The notes: generated by a model not told the origin, from the letters alone. DNA of 64,000 nucleotides from Pseudomonadales bacterium (GCA_016779565.1 JADHNJ010000009.1:1-64000), one strand, 5' to 3'. Numbered from the stretch's first letter, positions 1 to 9,529 are shown. Made by a program: numbers and translations.

Positions 1-329
1 TAAGGTCTTGGAACGTGTCGACTTTAGCCATCAGGATTAGCAAGATTTTGAAAGTCGAGAGTATACAGGAACCGTCCCTTAAGCGTCTGCATCCTTGGGG
101 GTAGGTCGCAATTCTTAAGACACGGGTTACCGCGTTTTGTTTCAACCAAGGAATATAAACAATTGCGTCATTGATAAAGACAATTTGGTTGGTAGTGAGC
201 AGGGTTACCGTAATAATATCGCAGCCTTAGTTGACAGTTCACTGCCGACGCCAAGTTGCTGCTCATTTGAAGATTATGGTGCAGGCCCTAAAGAGGGTTC
301 ATGGTTAAGGATAAGGAAGAGAAGCTGCT
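1..329. other. Left-edge non-coding stretch
   Basis: No convincing gene is visible on either strand. An ATG-free open stretch runs into the downstream acyltransferase in another frame, but it has no family resemblance. A TTGACA hexamer at 231-236 has no good -10 box at 16-18 bases, so I do not call a promoter. The segment probably holds the upstream region of the acyltransferase gene and perhaps the end of a gene lying outside the window. Confidence 0.4.
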
Positions 330-1199
330 TTGTATGTTGTAATCAGGTCAATCGGCTTATTGCCGCGATGGTTGCTACAAGGCCTTGGGCGAGCTTTCGG
401 CGTCTGGCTTTACATGATTCGAAGCCGCAGCCGCCGAATTACTGAGATTAATCTCGGTCTGTGTTTGCCGGAGCTTAGCGCGGATCAGCAGGCAGGGCTG
501 GCTCGATCAAGTCTTCTGGCAACGGCTCAAACCGCATTCGAGACACCTGCCGTTTGGTGTAAAAAAAGTAAGCATTTACTTACTTGGATCGATAACATTT
601 ATGGGCAAGAAGTTTTAGACGAGGCATTGTCTCGAGGTCAAGGTGTGGTGCTACTGATGCCTCACATTGGCAACTGGGAGCTGTATAACGCGGTTTTTGC
701 AGAAAACCACGGGCCGCTTACTGCCCTGTTTAAACCGCCGAAGCAGGCCTCTCTTGCTAGGGTCATACGTCGCGCTAGGATGCACTACGGCAATGAGATG
801 GTACCGACCAGTCCCCGCGGTTTGGTTCGCCTGTTTAAGACCTTAGCTGCGGGAGGCACGGTTGCAGTGTTACCTGACCAAGTACCAGAGTCGGGGTGCT
901 TTGTGCCCTTTATGGGGCAGTCTGCCCTTACCGATCGCCTAGCCTATCGCTTGGTTGCGAAATCCGGTGCAACGCCAATCATGGTAGCGTTGATACGAAA
1001 TCCCAAGGGACTTTTTGATGTCTTTTATGAGCCTTTACCGGGTCTAGTAGCGTCTGTTGAAGAAGCTATGGCCCTTAAATCCCTTAATGATGCTTTAGAA
1101 GGGTTAATCCGGCGATTCCCTGCCCAGTACCAGTGGGAGTATAAGCGGTTTAAAAAGCAGCCCGATGGCTTGCTTGACCCTTACAAATCTAGGTACTAA
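330..1199 (+). CDS. Lipid A biosynthesis (lauroyl-type) acyltransferase, LpxL/HtrB family
   Basis: This 289-residue protein should transfer an acyl chain from acyl-ACP onto a lipid A precursor at the inner membrane. The family's catalytic H-x4-E motif is seen as HIGNWE at about residues 112-117. A hydrophobic N-terminus (IGLLPRWLLQGLGRAFGVWL) would anchor it, and the ending QYQWEYKRFK matches the family's conserved C-terminal block. The start is TTG at 330, just after an in-frame stop at 312-314, with AAGGAAGAG eight bases upstream. Its stop overlaps the stop of the convergent methyltransferase gene. Which acyl chain and which position it uses (LpxL, LpxM or LpxP role) cannot be read from sequence alone. 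Confidence 0.85.
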   Translation: MYVVIRSIGLLPRWLLQGLGRAFGVWLYMIRSRSRRITEINLGLCLPELSADQQAGLARSSLLATAQTAFETPAVWCKKSKHLLTWIDNIYGQEVLDEALSRGQGVVLLMPHIGNWELYNAVFAENHGPLTALFKPPKQASLARVIRRARMHYGNEMVPTSPRGLVRLFKTLAAGGTVAVLPDQVPESGCFVPFMGQSALTDRLAYRLVAKSGATPIMVALIRNPKGLFDVFYEPLPGLVASVEEAMALKSLNDALEGLIRRFPAQYQWEYKRFKKQPDGLLDPYKSRY

Positions 1200-1789
1200 G
1201 CCGGCGGCTTCTGGGCAATAATCAGAGATTGTCCGGCCGGTTGAGTATCTTGATCTGACCCAATTTGGAAGCCATCGATAAACAACCGAACAACAAGGGG
1301 TTCGCAGAGCTGTAGCAGCTCGTTCACCGAGAGTCTGTAATCGGGATTTTTTGGACCAGACGCAACGACATCTTTATTGTGGGTATCTGCAAAGGTCTCG
1401 TAAAAGAGCACGCCCCCTAGCGCTAAACTGGTTATTATTGTTGGAAACAGGGCCCGGTCTAAAAATCGGCGAACATAGATAAGATCAAAGGTCTCGGACG
1501 TAAACGCAGCAGGACTGACTTGCACGCATCGTGTGGTTATCAGTGTGTTTCGTCGGCTCGCTTCCGCCGCCAATCGAGCAATGGCGACGCTCGAGGCGTC
1601 CCATGCCTCGGTCTCGAACCCTTGTTCTGCAAGATACAATCCGTCCGCGCCTAAACCGCAGGCAAGATCGAGCGCCCGTCCGGCTGCCGGCAATAGCGCC
1701 CGGTATCGTAATAATTGAGGATTCGGTTGCGGATACGCCGTCGTTTCGCGGTAGACCCTATTCCACCGTTCAGCTTTTGTCTCAGCCAT
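1196..1789 (-). CDS. Class I SAM-dependent methyltransferase (TehB-like)
   Basis: This 197-residue protein has a Rossmann-fold SAM site: DLACGLGADG at about residues 41-50 is motif I, followed by an acidic D at the end of strand 2 (EAWDAS) and FDLIYVRRFLDR as motif IV. It is a small soluble methyltransferase of the TehB/UbiE-like type with no substrate domain, so the substrate is unknown. The start codon follows the trkH stop directly (TAA then ATG), so it is probably the last gene of the def-fmt-rsmB-trkA-trkH operon. It converges on the acyltransferase gene with overlapping stops. The position behind trkH may be chance or may mean co-expression only. Confidence 0.75.
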   Translation of the reverse strand: MAETKAERWNRVYRETTAYPQPNPQLLRYRALLPAAGRALDLACGLGADGLYLAEQGFETEAWDASSVAIARLAAEASRRNTLITTRCVQVSPAAFTSETFDLIYVRRFLDRALFPTIITSLALGGVLFYETFADTHNKDVVASGPKNPDYRLSVNELLQLCEPLVVRLFIDGFQIGSDQDTQPAGQSLIIAQKPPA

Positions 1790-3235
1790 CTATTTCTGCC
1801 AATAAAGGCTACTAAATAGCACAAGAATGGTAAAAATTTCGAGTCGACCAGCAACCATGCCCACAATAAGCGTGAATTTCGCTGTGTCCGAAAGACTGGC
1901 GTAGGTCTGACTGACGTCCCCAAGGCCCGGCCCCAAATTATTGATTGCTGCGGCCACAGACGAAAAAGCCGTCAAAAAATCCAACCCTGTGCCCAATAGA
2001 ACCAATAGCAATACCAGAAATAGAAACAAATAGATCGAACAAAAGCCCCATACCGCCTCCATAATATTGTCTCCAATAACGCGATGGCTGACTTTTATAG
2101 GAAAGACCGCGTTAGGATGAATCAAGCGATGAATCTCGCGGAGGCCTTGTTTATAGATGAGCAACACTCGAATCATTTTCAAGCCGCCACCGGTTGATCC
2201 AGCACAGGCGCCAACGAAAGCGCCAAGAATCAGCAAATAGGGCAGCACATTTGGCCAGCTCGAAAAATCGGTCGTGACAAAACCGGTGGTGGTCAGCATC
2301 GATACCGTGTGGAATATGCCGAGACGAAATGCTTCCAAACCCGTTTCGGTTTCGCTCGCCAGCACAATTGTCACTAAAGTGACCCCGGCCAGTACAAATA
2401 AGAAAAAACTGCGAACTTCTTCGTCTCGCCAGTAGGACTTCAGCGATCGATCTCGAAAGCAAAAAAAGTGCAGCGCAAAATTAATCGATGACAACAACAT
2501 AAATACAATAGCGACCGTCTCAATTGCGGCTGAATCAAAGTGTCCGAGACTCGCATCAAAAGTTGAAAAGCCGCCAATGGCTACGGTTGAGAAGCTGTGA
2601 CATAGGGCTTGGAAAAAACTCATACCTGCAAGGTAATAGGCAAGACAGCAGGCAAGGGTCAGGGCGATATAAATAGACCATAGCGCAAGCGCGGTCTGCT
2701 TAATTCTTGGTGTGAGTTTGCTGTCTTTTACTGGCCCAGGAGTTTCAGTGCGATACAGTTGCATACCGCCAATACCGAGCATTGGTAGGATGGCGACCGC
2801 TAGAACAATAATGCCCATACCGCCCAGCCATTGAAGTTGCTGGCGATAAAACAAAATAGATTCAGGCAAATGTTCAAGACCTAGTATGACGGTCGCACCT
2901 GTGGTTGTTAATCCGGAGAAGGACTCAAATAATGCATCGATGTTCGACAACCCTGATACCGCCTCACCAGCGAAAGGTAGTGCACTAAAAGAGCCAAGTG
3001 TGAGATAGCACAGAACGGTTACTAGGAACCCGTCTTTGGTTCGGAGCTCTTCGGTGAATTTTCGGAATACTAAATATAGCCCCAGGCCGCTGATAAAAAT
3101 GATCGCCGCGGCGGTCAAAAATATGCGGTGAGCGCCGTCTTGAAAAAACACAGAAACAAACAAAGGTGGCAGCATGGTGGCGCTGAAAAACATTAACAAG
3201 CCGCCAACAATTCTGAGAGTTACGCCGAGTCGCAT
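1790..3235 (-). CDS. trkH: Trk potassium uptake system membrane subunit TrkH
   Basis: TrkH is the K+-translocating inner-membrane subunit that works with the cytoplasmic regulator TrkA. The 481-residue protein is hydrophobic throughout with about ten membrane segments and four pore-loop repeats. The filter-like turns are seen as TTTGATVI near residue 110, AIGGFSTFD near 220, TTTGFVTTDF near 313 and AINNLGPGLG near 435. Its length matches the family (E. coli TrkH is 483). It starts two bases after the trkA stop, which keeps both subunits in one transcript with trkA first. Confidence 0.95.
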   Translation of the reverse strand: MRLGVTLRIVGGLLMFFSATMLPPLFVSVFFQDGAHRIFLTAAAIIFISGLGLYLVFRKFTEELRTKDGFLVTVLCYLTLGSFSALPFAGEAVSGLSNIDALFESFSGLTTTGATVILGLEHLPESILFYRQQLQWLGGMGIIVLAVAILPMLGIGGMQLYRTETPGPVKDSKLTPRIKQTALALWSIYIALTLACCLAYYLAGMSFFQALCHSFSTVAIGGFSTFDASLGHFDSAAIETVAIVFMLLSSINFALHFFCFRDRSLKSYWRDEEVRSFFLFVLAGVTLVTIVLASETETGLEAFRLGIFHTVSMLTTTGFVTTDFSSWPNVLPYLLILGAFVGACAGSTGGGLKMIRVLLIYKQGLREIHRLIHPNAVFPIKVSHRVIGDNIMEAVWGFCSIYLFLFLVLLLVLLGTGLDFLTAFSSVAAAINNLGPGLGDVSQTYASLSDTAKFTLIVGMVAGRLEIFTILVLFSSLYWQK

Positions 3236-3237
3236 GT

Positions 3238-4611
3238 TTAGAAAAAGCTCAGTGGCGCCTGAAAAAGCGCTTCAACTTCTTTTAAACGTGTCTTATCAAC
3301 CAAAAATAAAATGAAATGATCATCCGCTTCTACCGTGACGTCATCATGCGCAATGATCACTTCGTCTCCTCGGACTAAGGCGCCGACGCTAGTTCCCCGA
3401 GGGAGCTTCAAGGCGCCAAGTGTCCGACCGATAACTTTTGAGGTGCTTTGATCGCCGTGAGCAATGGCTTCGATCGCCTCCGCCGCGCCTCGGCGCAAGG
3501 GATGGACTCTAACGACGTCGCCGCGCCGAACATGGGTCAAGATCGCGCCTAGGGTTGCCAGTTGTGGCGAAATGGCGATATCGATGTCCTGCCCCTCGAT
3601 GAGATCCACGTAGGCTGGATTGTTAATTAAAGTTAAAACTTTTCTCGCCCCTAAACTTTTGGCAAGCATTGACGACATGATGTTGGCTTCATCGTCGTTA
3701 GTGATAGCGCAGAAGACGTCAGTGTCTTCGATATTTTCCTCTAATAATAGCGCTCGATCTGAGGCATTACCGTTTAGAACAATGCTTTTTTCTAGTGATT
3801 CTGAAAGCGCAAAGCAGCGATTTCTATTTTGCTCGATGATACGGACCCCGTATCGTCCCTCAAGTTGCTGGGCGAGATTTTCGCCAATATGACCACCACC
3901 GGCAATGATCACTCGCCTGTTTGGTAATTCGTGGGATCGTAGCTCGTGCATGATTTGATGGATATTTTCGGCCGCCGCAATAAAAAAAACCTCGTCGTTA
4001 GCGGCAATCACTGTTTCGCCCTCAGGCATGATTGGCCGGTCCCCTCTGAAAATCGCCGCAACGCGGGTATCGGCTTTAGGTAGTAACTGGCGAATGGTTT
4101 TTAGCGCTTGATTTACCAGAGGACTATCCGGATCGATTCGAAGCCCCACCAACTTTACCTGACCGGCGGCGAAGTCCATGACTTGTAGGGCTCCGGGATT
4201 ATCAATTAAGCGCTTGATATCGTGAGTGATGATTTCCTCAGGGTTGACGATGTGGTCGACCGGCATAGCGTCATCGCGAAAGATACCGCCGCCGACAAGA
4301 TAGGCTCGACTACGTATACGAGCAATTTTGGTGGGTGTGTGAAACACGGTATAAGCGACCTGACAGGCCACCATATTGATTTCATCAGAGTTGGTAACAG
4401 CAATAAGCAAGTCCGCATCTTCGGCGCCAGCTTGCTTTAAGATATTGGGATATGACGCTTGACCACAGACCGTTTGAATATCGTAGCGATCTTGGAGTTC
4501 TCGCAACTTTTCTGGATCGGTATCCACCACCGTGATGTCGCTGGCTTCCTTGACGAGGTTCTGTGCCAGACTGCCACCAACCTGACCAGCACCCAAAATG
4601 ATTATTTTCAT
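3238..4611 (-). CDS. trkA: Trk system potassium transport protein TrkA
   Basis: This is the peripheral NAD(H)/nucleotide-binding subunit that gates TrkH. The 457 residues show the TrkA duplication: two RCK units, each with a Rossmann half and a TrkA_C half. The first glycine loop is GAGQVGGSLA near residue 7 and the second is AGGGHIGENLA near residue 237. It overlaps the end of rsmB by four bases (ATGA), implying translational coupling in the def-fmt-rsmB-trkA-trkH operon, the arrangement known from E. coli up to trkA. Confidence 0.95.
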   Translation of the reverse strand: MKIIILGAGQVGGSLAQNLVKEASDITVVDTDPEKLRELQDRYDIQTVCGQASYPNILKQAGAEDADLLIAVTNSDEINMVACQVAYTVFHTPTKIARIRSRAYLVGGGIFRDDAMPVDHIVNPEEIITHDIKRLIDNPGALQVMDFAAGQVKLVGLRIDPDSPLVNQALKTIRQLLPKADTRVAAIFRGDRPIMPEGETVIAANDEVFFIAAAENIHQIMHELRSHELPNRRVIIAGGGHIGENLAQQLEGRYGVRIIEQNRNRCFALSESLEKSIVLNGNASDRALLLEENIEDTDVFCAITNDDEANIMSSMLAKSLGARKVLTLINNPAYVDLIEGQDIDIAISPQLATLGAILTHVRRGDVVRVHPLRRGAAEAIEAIAHGDQSTSKVIGRTLGALKLPRGTSVGALVRGDEVIIAHDDVTVEADDHFILFLVDKTRLKEVEALFQAPLSFF

Positions 4612-5873
4612 ATTCCGGGTCCCATCTTTTTGAACCGGGCAAAATAAAATCCGTCATGTGCACCGATCGTTGGCAGCAACTGTACGCCGATTGCTAGTGG
4701 AACGCCAACCTTGGGCAAAGGTATTAAATCGGCCTCTGGATGCTGTGCCATAAAAGCTTGCGCGATGTTGACATTCTCCTCGGAAAAAACAGAGCACGTA
4801 ACGTAAAGCAGGGTGCCGCCCAAACGTAACATCTGCCAGCATTGGTTAAGGAGTGCGATTTGCGTTTTGCCTAGTGCCGGTAGGTCGCTGTCTCGACGGA
4901 GTAGTTTAATATCGGGATGTCTGCGGATCACGCCACTGGCTGAACACGGCGCATCTAATAGGATCCTGTCAAATTGCCCCAGACGAGCTTGTCTTTGGGT
5001 CAAATCCAAACATTGGGTCACATCGGCTTGGCCTAGCCGAGCAAGGTTGTCTTGAACGCGCTGTAATCGGTGGGCATCAACGTCTGCAGAGACCAAGTCG
5101 ATGGTCGGCATAATCTCCAGCAAATGCCCTGTTTTGCCGCCGGGTGCACTACAGGCATCAAGGATACGGTCCCCTGGCTGTGGGTCGAGCAGGAGCGCAG
5201 CGAGCTGGGCGCCAGAATCTTGCACGCTCACAATGCCGTCTTCGAACCCAGGTAAAGCAGCAACATCAAGGGCTTGCTCTAAGACGAGGCCATCCTGACT
5301 GAGGACGGCAGGAACGGATTTAATTTCAAGCTGCATCAGCTGGGCTTGGTAGTCTAATCGAGTTAATCGCTGGCGATTGACCCTTAAGGTCATAGGACCG
5401 GGAACGTTATTAGCGGAGAAAATTGCGCTGGCTTGCGCTCCCCAGTCCCGCTGCATCCGCTCGATCATCCATAACGGGTGGTTTGTCCGTGCCGTGGGTT
5501 CATCTGATAAGTTTTTGGCCAGAGATTCACGTGATCGTAGGAAGTTTCTGAGCGCGCCGTTGATCAAGCCCTTGGCCCAGGTCTTTCGCAAGCCCCGTGT
5601 GGTTTCTACAGCGGCGTTCACACAGGTGTGTGTCGGAAGATTTAAATGTTCTACCGCCCCCAACCCAAGTATCAGTAAAAGGTGCAGATCATGATGCTTG
5701 TTTGGGAGCGGTTTTTTGATCAATTGCCTGGCAATTAAGTCTAACCAAAAGAAGTGTCGCAACGTTGTTTGCACAAGGAATCGACCCAGTGGGTCTAGAT
5801 CGTTACCGTCGTACGCCTGCCCTTTATGGACGACTCGACTCAGAGTTCTCACTTCTTTTTGAAAGTTGCGCAT
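4608..5873 (-). CDS. rsmB: 16S rRNA (cytosine-967-C5)-methyltransferase RsmB
   Basis: RsmB (Sun/Fmu) makes m5C967 in 16S rRNA using SAM. The 421-residue protein has an N-terminal NusB-like RNA-binding domain (about 1-130) and a C-terminal Rossmann methyltransferase domain. Visible motifs are the SAM loop DACSAPGGKTGHLLE near 240, DAPCSASGVIRRHPD near 305 and VTCSVFSEEN near 360; the last two hold the two cysteines used for catalysis and product release. The ATG follows the fmt stop without a gap. Length is close to E. coli RsmB (429). Confidence 0.95.
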   Translation of the reverse strand: MRNFQKEVRTLSRVVHKGQAYDGNDLDPLGRFLVQTTLRHFFWLDLIARQLIKKPLPNKHHDLHLLLILGLGAVEHLNLPTHTCVNAAVETTRGLRKTWAKGLINGALRNFLRSRESLAKNLSDEPTARTNHPLWMIERMQRDWGAQASAIFSANNVPGPMTLRVNRQRLTRLDYQAQLMQLEIKSVPAVLSQDGLVLEQALDVAALPGFEDGIVSVQDSGAQLAALLLDPQPGDRILDACSAPGGKTGHLLEIMPTIDLVSADVDAHRLQRVQDNLARLGQADVTQCLDLTQRQARLGQFDRILLDAPCSASGVIRRHPDIKLLRRDSDLPALGKTQIALLNQCWQMLRLGGTLLYVTCSVFSEENVNIAQAFMAQHPEADLIPLPKVGVPLAIGVQLLPTIGAHDGFYFARFKKMGPGI

Positions 5874-6809
5874 CTATTGGCAGCGCGCCCCGGGCGTTAT
5901 TCCTGAGATCTGGGCATTGGCTAGCGCAGCCCCTGAAACCACGGTCCCCTTTCCCGTTGGCAGTTGTAAATGGGTGATCCAAAGCTGTCCAACGCCGCAT
6001 TGGATCCGAAGTCCAAGTTTCGATTTTTCGAGGATAGTGCCTGGCGCTGCTTCGACGAGCACTGGATCTGCAACCGCCGCGTGATGGCAACGAATCCTGA
6101 GATCGCCGAAACCCATAAAGGCGACAGGATCTGGCGCCAGTGCCCTAATTTGCCGACCAATATAGTCAGCGTGTTGCATCCAGTTGATTTTGGCTTCTGA
6201 TTTCTCAATCTTATGGGCATAGGTAATCCCGGTTGTTGACTGATCGACGCTTTTAAGTCCGGAGGTCCTGATGGTCTCGAGAGTCTCAATTAATGTTTCA
6301 CAACCGATGGCTGCCAATTTTGTGAAGAGACTGCCGCTGGTATCGTCGTCGGATATTGAACAGGTTGTCTTGGTAACAACTGGGCCCGTATCTAACCCGG
6401 CCTCCATGATCATGAGTGAAATCGCAGTTTCGCGATCCCCCGCCAAAATGGCTCGCTGCACAGGCGCTGCACCCCGCCATCTAGGAAGGTCTGAGGCGTG
6501 AACATTGAGGGCGGCGATCTTAGGTTGAGCCAGGACTTTGGGACTAAGGATTTGGCCATAAGCGACGACGATTAACAGATCGATATCAAAGGCAGCAAGA
6601 TCCTTAGCTTGGAGCCGGGGGGGTTGAAGCAGCGTTAACCCGTGAGATTGTGCAAGTTCCTTGACCGGTGACGGTGTTAACCGTTTGCCCCGTTTACCTG
6701 GTTTATCTGGCTGGGTAATAACCGCCAAAATATTTGCCTCGGGATAGTCGATTAACGCTGCGAGATGATCCGCAGCAAATGCTGGGGTGCCCGCAAAGAC
6801 GATGCGCAT
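5874..6809 (-). CDS. fmt: Methionyl-tRNA formyltransferase
   Basis: Fmt formylates the initiator Met-tRNA using 10-formyl-THF. The 311-residue protein shows the N-terminal formyltransferase domain with the catalytic Asn and His in LNVHASDLPRWRGAAPVQ (about 104-121) and the catalytic Asp in MEAGLDTGPV near 142, followed by the C-terminal tRNA-binding beta-barrel domain. The start abuts the def stop and its stop abuts rsmB, so def, fmt and rsmB are translated as a tight operon. Product and partner act in sequence: Fmt adds the formyl group that Def removes after initiation. Confidence 0.96.
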   Translation of the reverse strand: MRIVFAGTPAFAADHLAALIDYPEANILAVITQPDKPGKRGKRLTPSPVKELAQSHGLTLLQPPRLQAKDLAAFDIDLLIVVAYGQILSPKVLAQPKIAALNVHASDLPRWRGAAPVQRAILAGDRETAISLMIMEAGLDTGPVVTKTTCSISDDDTSGSLFTKLAAIGCETLIETLETIRTSGLKSVDQSTTGITYAHKIEKSEAKINWMQHADYIGRQIRALAPDPVAFMGFGDLRIRCHHAAVADPVLVEAAPGTILEKSKLGLRIQCGVGQLWITHLQLPTGKGTVVSGAALANAQISGITPGARCQ

Positions 6810-7319
6810 TTAAGCGTTCAACTTTTGAAGTTTCAGAAGCTTTTTACGGATCATTTGCCGTTTGGTCGGCGACAGGTAGTCAACAAATAGTTTGCCATCA
6901 AGATGGTCAATTTCGTGCTGGATACACACGGCTAACAGCCCATCAGCTTCTAATTGGAAGGGTTCGCCGGCTCTGTTAACGGCTTCAACGAGAATTTGTT
7001 CTGGCCGTACGACGGTCTCATAAAAACCAGGCACGGATAAGCAGCCTTCTTGGGTTTCGGTCGAACCATGGCCTTCAACGATTTTTGGGTTAATGAGGAC
7101 CAGAGGTGCACTTTTGTCTTCAGAAACATCGCAGACGAGAAGCCGTTGGTGCACATTTACCTGCGTCGCCGCGAGGCCGATGCCCGGTGCCTCGTACATT
7201 GTGGCTAACATCCGGTCTGCAAGGGTTGCAATAGCATCAGAGACATTCTTGATCGGCGCCGCCTTGGTTCGCAAGCGGGCGTCTGGGAATTCTAATATCG
7301 TCATTAATGTTGGCGTCAT
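6810..7319 (-). CDS. def: Peptide deformylase
   Basis: Def removes the N-formyl group from nascent proteins. The three family motifs are all present in the 169 residues: GIGLAATQ near 46, EGCLSVPG near 92 with the metal-binding Cys, and QHEIDHLDG near 134 with the two metal-binding His and the catalytic Glu. It is the first gene of the operon and is divergent from the LysM gene. The start is either ATG 7319 ([11 protein letters not shown]) or the internal ATG at 7304; neither has a clear Shine-Dalgarno sequence, and the shorter form aligns better with E. coli Def. Confidence 0.95.
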   Translation of the reverse strand: MTPTLMTILEFPDARLRTKAAPIKNVSDAIATLADRMLATMYEAPGIGLAATQVNVHQRLLVCDVSEDKSAPLVLINPKIVEGHGSTETQEGCLSVPGFYETVVRPEQILVEAVNRAGEPFQLEADGLLAVCIQHEIDHLDGKLFVDYLSPTKRQMIRKKLLKLQKLNA

Positions 7320-7452
7320 GAATTAAGGCTAGATTGGTTCATAGAATAAATTTTGGGTTTTTTAAATCCGCTGTATGATATAGGCAACGCGAAAATGTAA
7401 TTCAGCGGCCTAATCTCCTAATTATAGCGCGAAAAATACAAGGAAATCGCTT

Positions 7453-8517
7453 ATGTCGTACCTTCGGACTCAGCTGAAGCTGGTAGTTATGTGGGTGTTT
7501 GGCATGACATTGATGATTGGCAACCCGGCCTTGAGTGCCGCGTTGAAGTCCGACGCGCCAGAACGATACATCGTGCAGCGTGGGGATACCCTTTGGGACA
7601 TTGCCTCTGTTTATCTTGATGAGGCCTGGCAGTGGCCGCAGATTTGGGAGGTAAATCCTGAAATCGACAATCCCCATTTGATTTATCCAGGAGACGAGCT
7701 ATGGCTTGTCAAAACAGAAGCGGGTTTTAAGGTACAGTTGATGCGTGGCGACCAAACCGGTGCGCTGTCGTCGACGGTAGTGAAGCTGAGCCCCAGTATT
7801 CGCATCAGCCAGAATAAAAACCCGATTCCAGCTATTCCTCTAGACGATATCGCCCAATGGCTGGGGCGCTTTAGAATTCTTGGCCCGGCAGATTTTGATC
7901 AAGCGCCTTACATCGTTGCTGGCATTGACGGGAAATTGCTATTAAAGCCAGGCGATCTGGTTTACACCTCAGAATCTGGTTTGTTAACGGCGACCAATTA
8001 CCGAATTTATCAGCGCGGACAGACCTATCGTGACCCCCAATCGGGGGACACGATAGGCACCGAATTGTTAGAAGTAGGACAAGCTCGACGGGTTAGCGGA
8101 GAGGCTGAAATGCCCATGCTGAAAATTCTTTCTTCCAGCGAGGAAATCTCTCCGGGTGATCGCTTGTTAGTCTCCGAAGAACGCATACTAGACCCCACGT
8201 TATTTCCAAAAACGAACCAACTTAACTTGGCGGGGGAAATTATTGGCCTTCGAGCCAATGCGACATTGGCGGCCAACAATTCGGTGGTGACGGTAAATTT
8301 GGGCGCGCAAAGTGGGGTTATGGTCGGGGATCTGCTGCGAATCGCTAAGAGGGGCGCTTCGGTGGCTGACCCGGTCACAGGTAAGATGATTGACCTGCCC
8401 GATCGTTCAGTTGCCAGTTTACTGGTTTATCAAGTCTATGAGCAGGTTGCCTATGGTTTGGTGCTTGTAGCCAGCGAAGTCCTGACTGTCGGAGATCCCG
8501 TCAGATCATTTCCATAA
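7453..8517 (+). CDS. LysM domain-containing envelope protein
   Basis: This 354-residue protein starts with a hydrophobic signal segment (about 8-29, ending PALSAA) and then one LysM domain at about 38-85 (YIVQRGDTLWDIASVYL through HLIYPGDELWLV), which binds peptidoglycan. The rest is a conserved but uncharacterised beta-rich region with no enzyme motif that I recognise. LysM proteins of this size next to dprA are common in gammaproteobacteria; the role is unknown. The ATG has AAGGAAA upstream. It is divergent from def, so the roughly 130-base gap should hold promoters for both directions; a TATGAT hexamer at 7374-7379 is a possible -10 for this gene. Confidence 0.85.
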   Translation: MSYLRTQLKLVVMWVFGMTLMIGNPALSAALKSDAPERYIVQRGDTLWDIASVYLDEAWQWPQIWEVNPEIDNPHLIYPGDELWLVKTEAGFKVQLMRGDQTGALSSTVVKLSPSIRISQNKNPIPAIPLDDIAQWLGRFRILGPADFDQAPYIVAGIDGKLLLKPGDLVYTSESGLLTATNYRIYQRGQTYRDPQSGDTIGTELLEVGQARRVSGEAEMPMLKILSSSEEISPGDRLLVSEERILDPTLFPKTNQLNLAGEIIGLRANATLAANNSVVTVNLGAQSGVMVGDLLRIAKRGASVADPVTGKMIDLPDRSVASLLVYQVYEQVAYGLVLVASEVLTVGDPVRSFP

Positions 8518-8614
8518 ATGCTTAGGTAGTTCTCCGTAAAAACCGCTTATCTGGTTAAAACGAAATCCTAATAATGGCTTAAAAATCAGTTAGGACCGCA
8601 CCAGAGCGGCAGGA

Positions 8615-9493
8615 ATGATTGTGCTAAGACAGTTATCAAGGCGGCGATTGCCTGTATCGTTGCAAGAAATACCAGATCCGCCGGAGCAGCTATACCTAGT
8701 CGGACCGTTGTCGTTAGAAGACAAACCCAGTATTGCCATGGTGGGTAGTCGAGCGGCGTCCTGGCAAGGGCTTCGGTTTGCGGAACAGCTTGCCCGTGAA
8801 ATAGCAGCGCTCGGCATGGTGGTTATCAGCGGCCTGGCTCGCGGCATCGACACGGCGAGTCATCAAGGGGCCTTAGCCGTCGGCGGTAAGACGATAGCAG
8901 TGTTAGGCCAAGGGTGTGACATACCTTATCCGAGACAAAATGCAAACTTACATCAAACCGTTGCATCTCAGGGTCTTTTAGTTTCGGAGTACCCGCCAGG
9001 AACGCCTCCTAAGGGCTATCACTTTCCTGCTCGGAATCGACTGATCACTGGCTTGTGCGATGCGCTGATCGTGGTAGAAGCGAAGAAGCGTAGTGGTTCA
9101 CTGATTTCAGCGCAGTGGGCCTTAGAGCAAGGCAAAGAAGTCTTCGCAGTACCAGGAAATGTAGATACTGGCGCAGCTTCAGGCTGTCATGCATTGATCC
9201 GTGACGGCGCCCATCTATTAGAATCGATCACCGATCTCATTGCCGTGCTGCCGCATCTCTTACCGGCACCAGCTCGGCGGCTATCACCCCAATCGATTGG
9301 CGCTCCTCTGGCCCACTGGTCCCCATTGCAAAAAACCATTTGGTCGTTGTTGGCCTCTGGCCCTTTAACGGCAAATCTTTTGCTCGATCATTTAGCGGTT
9401 TCAGTTGCACACTTTACCCAAGCAATGCACGGTCTTGAGTCTGAGGGCAGCATAACCCGGGATCAAATTGGTTATCATCGCACCATTAACTGA
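8615..9493 (+). CDS. dprA: DNA-processing protein DprA lacking the N-terminal SAM-like domain
   Basis: DprA loads RecA onto incoming single-stranded DNA in natural transformation. The 292 residues begin directly at the edge of the Rossmann-like domain (LQEIPDPPEQLYLVG), with MVGSRAASWQG near 43, VVISGLARGIDTASHQGAL near 72, FPARNRLITGLCDALIVVEA near 134 and SGSLISAQWALEQGKEVFAVPG near 157. A C-terminal winged-helix (DML1-like) domain follows after about 225. The usual roughly 80-residue N-terminal SAM domain is absent: an in-frame TAG lies at 8591-8593 and only 97 bases separate this ATG from the LysM stop. DprA without the SAM domain exists elsewhere (Helicobacter pylori). No strong Shine-Dalgarno sequence is seen (AGCGGCAGGA upstream). 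Confidence 0.88.
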   Translation: MIVLRQLSRRRLPVSLQEIPDPPEQLYLVGPLSLEDKPSIAMVGSRAASWQGLRFAEQLAREIAALGMVVISGLARGIDTASHQGALAVGGKTIAVLGQGCDIPYPRQNANLHQTVASQGLLVSEYPPGTPPKGYHFPARNRLITGLCDALIVVEAKKRSGSLISAQWALEQGKEVFAVPGNVDTGAASGCHALIRDGAHLLESITDLIAVLPHLLPAPARRLSPQSIGAPLAHWSPLQKTIWSLLASGPLTANLLLDHLAVSVAHFTQAMHGLESEGSITRDQIGYHRTIN

Positions 9494-9494
9494 G

Positions 9495-9504
9495 GGCGCG
9501 CGCC
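9495..9504. repeat. Perfect 10-base palindrome GGCGCGCGCC
   Basis: A perfect alternating GC palindrome sits two bases after the dprA stop codon. A 12-base version, GGCGCGCGCGCC, occurs at 57594-57605 upstream of rpoD. No function is claimed. Such runs can form tight hairpins or be restriction-modification targets. Confidence 0.4.
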
Positions 9505-9529
9505 AACATCAGATTTGCATAAATTGCAT

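Noticed and set aside
230-260. TTGACA at 231-236 as a promoter for the acyltransferase
   Set aside because: No acceptable -10 box occurs 16-18 bases downstream.
137-445. 102-codon open frame at the left edge
   Set aside because: It overlaps the acyltransferase start in another frame, has no recognisable motif and its composition is not protein-like.
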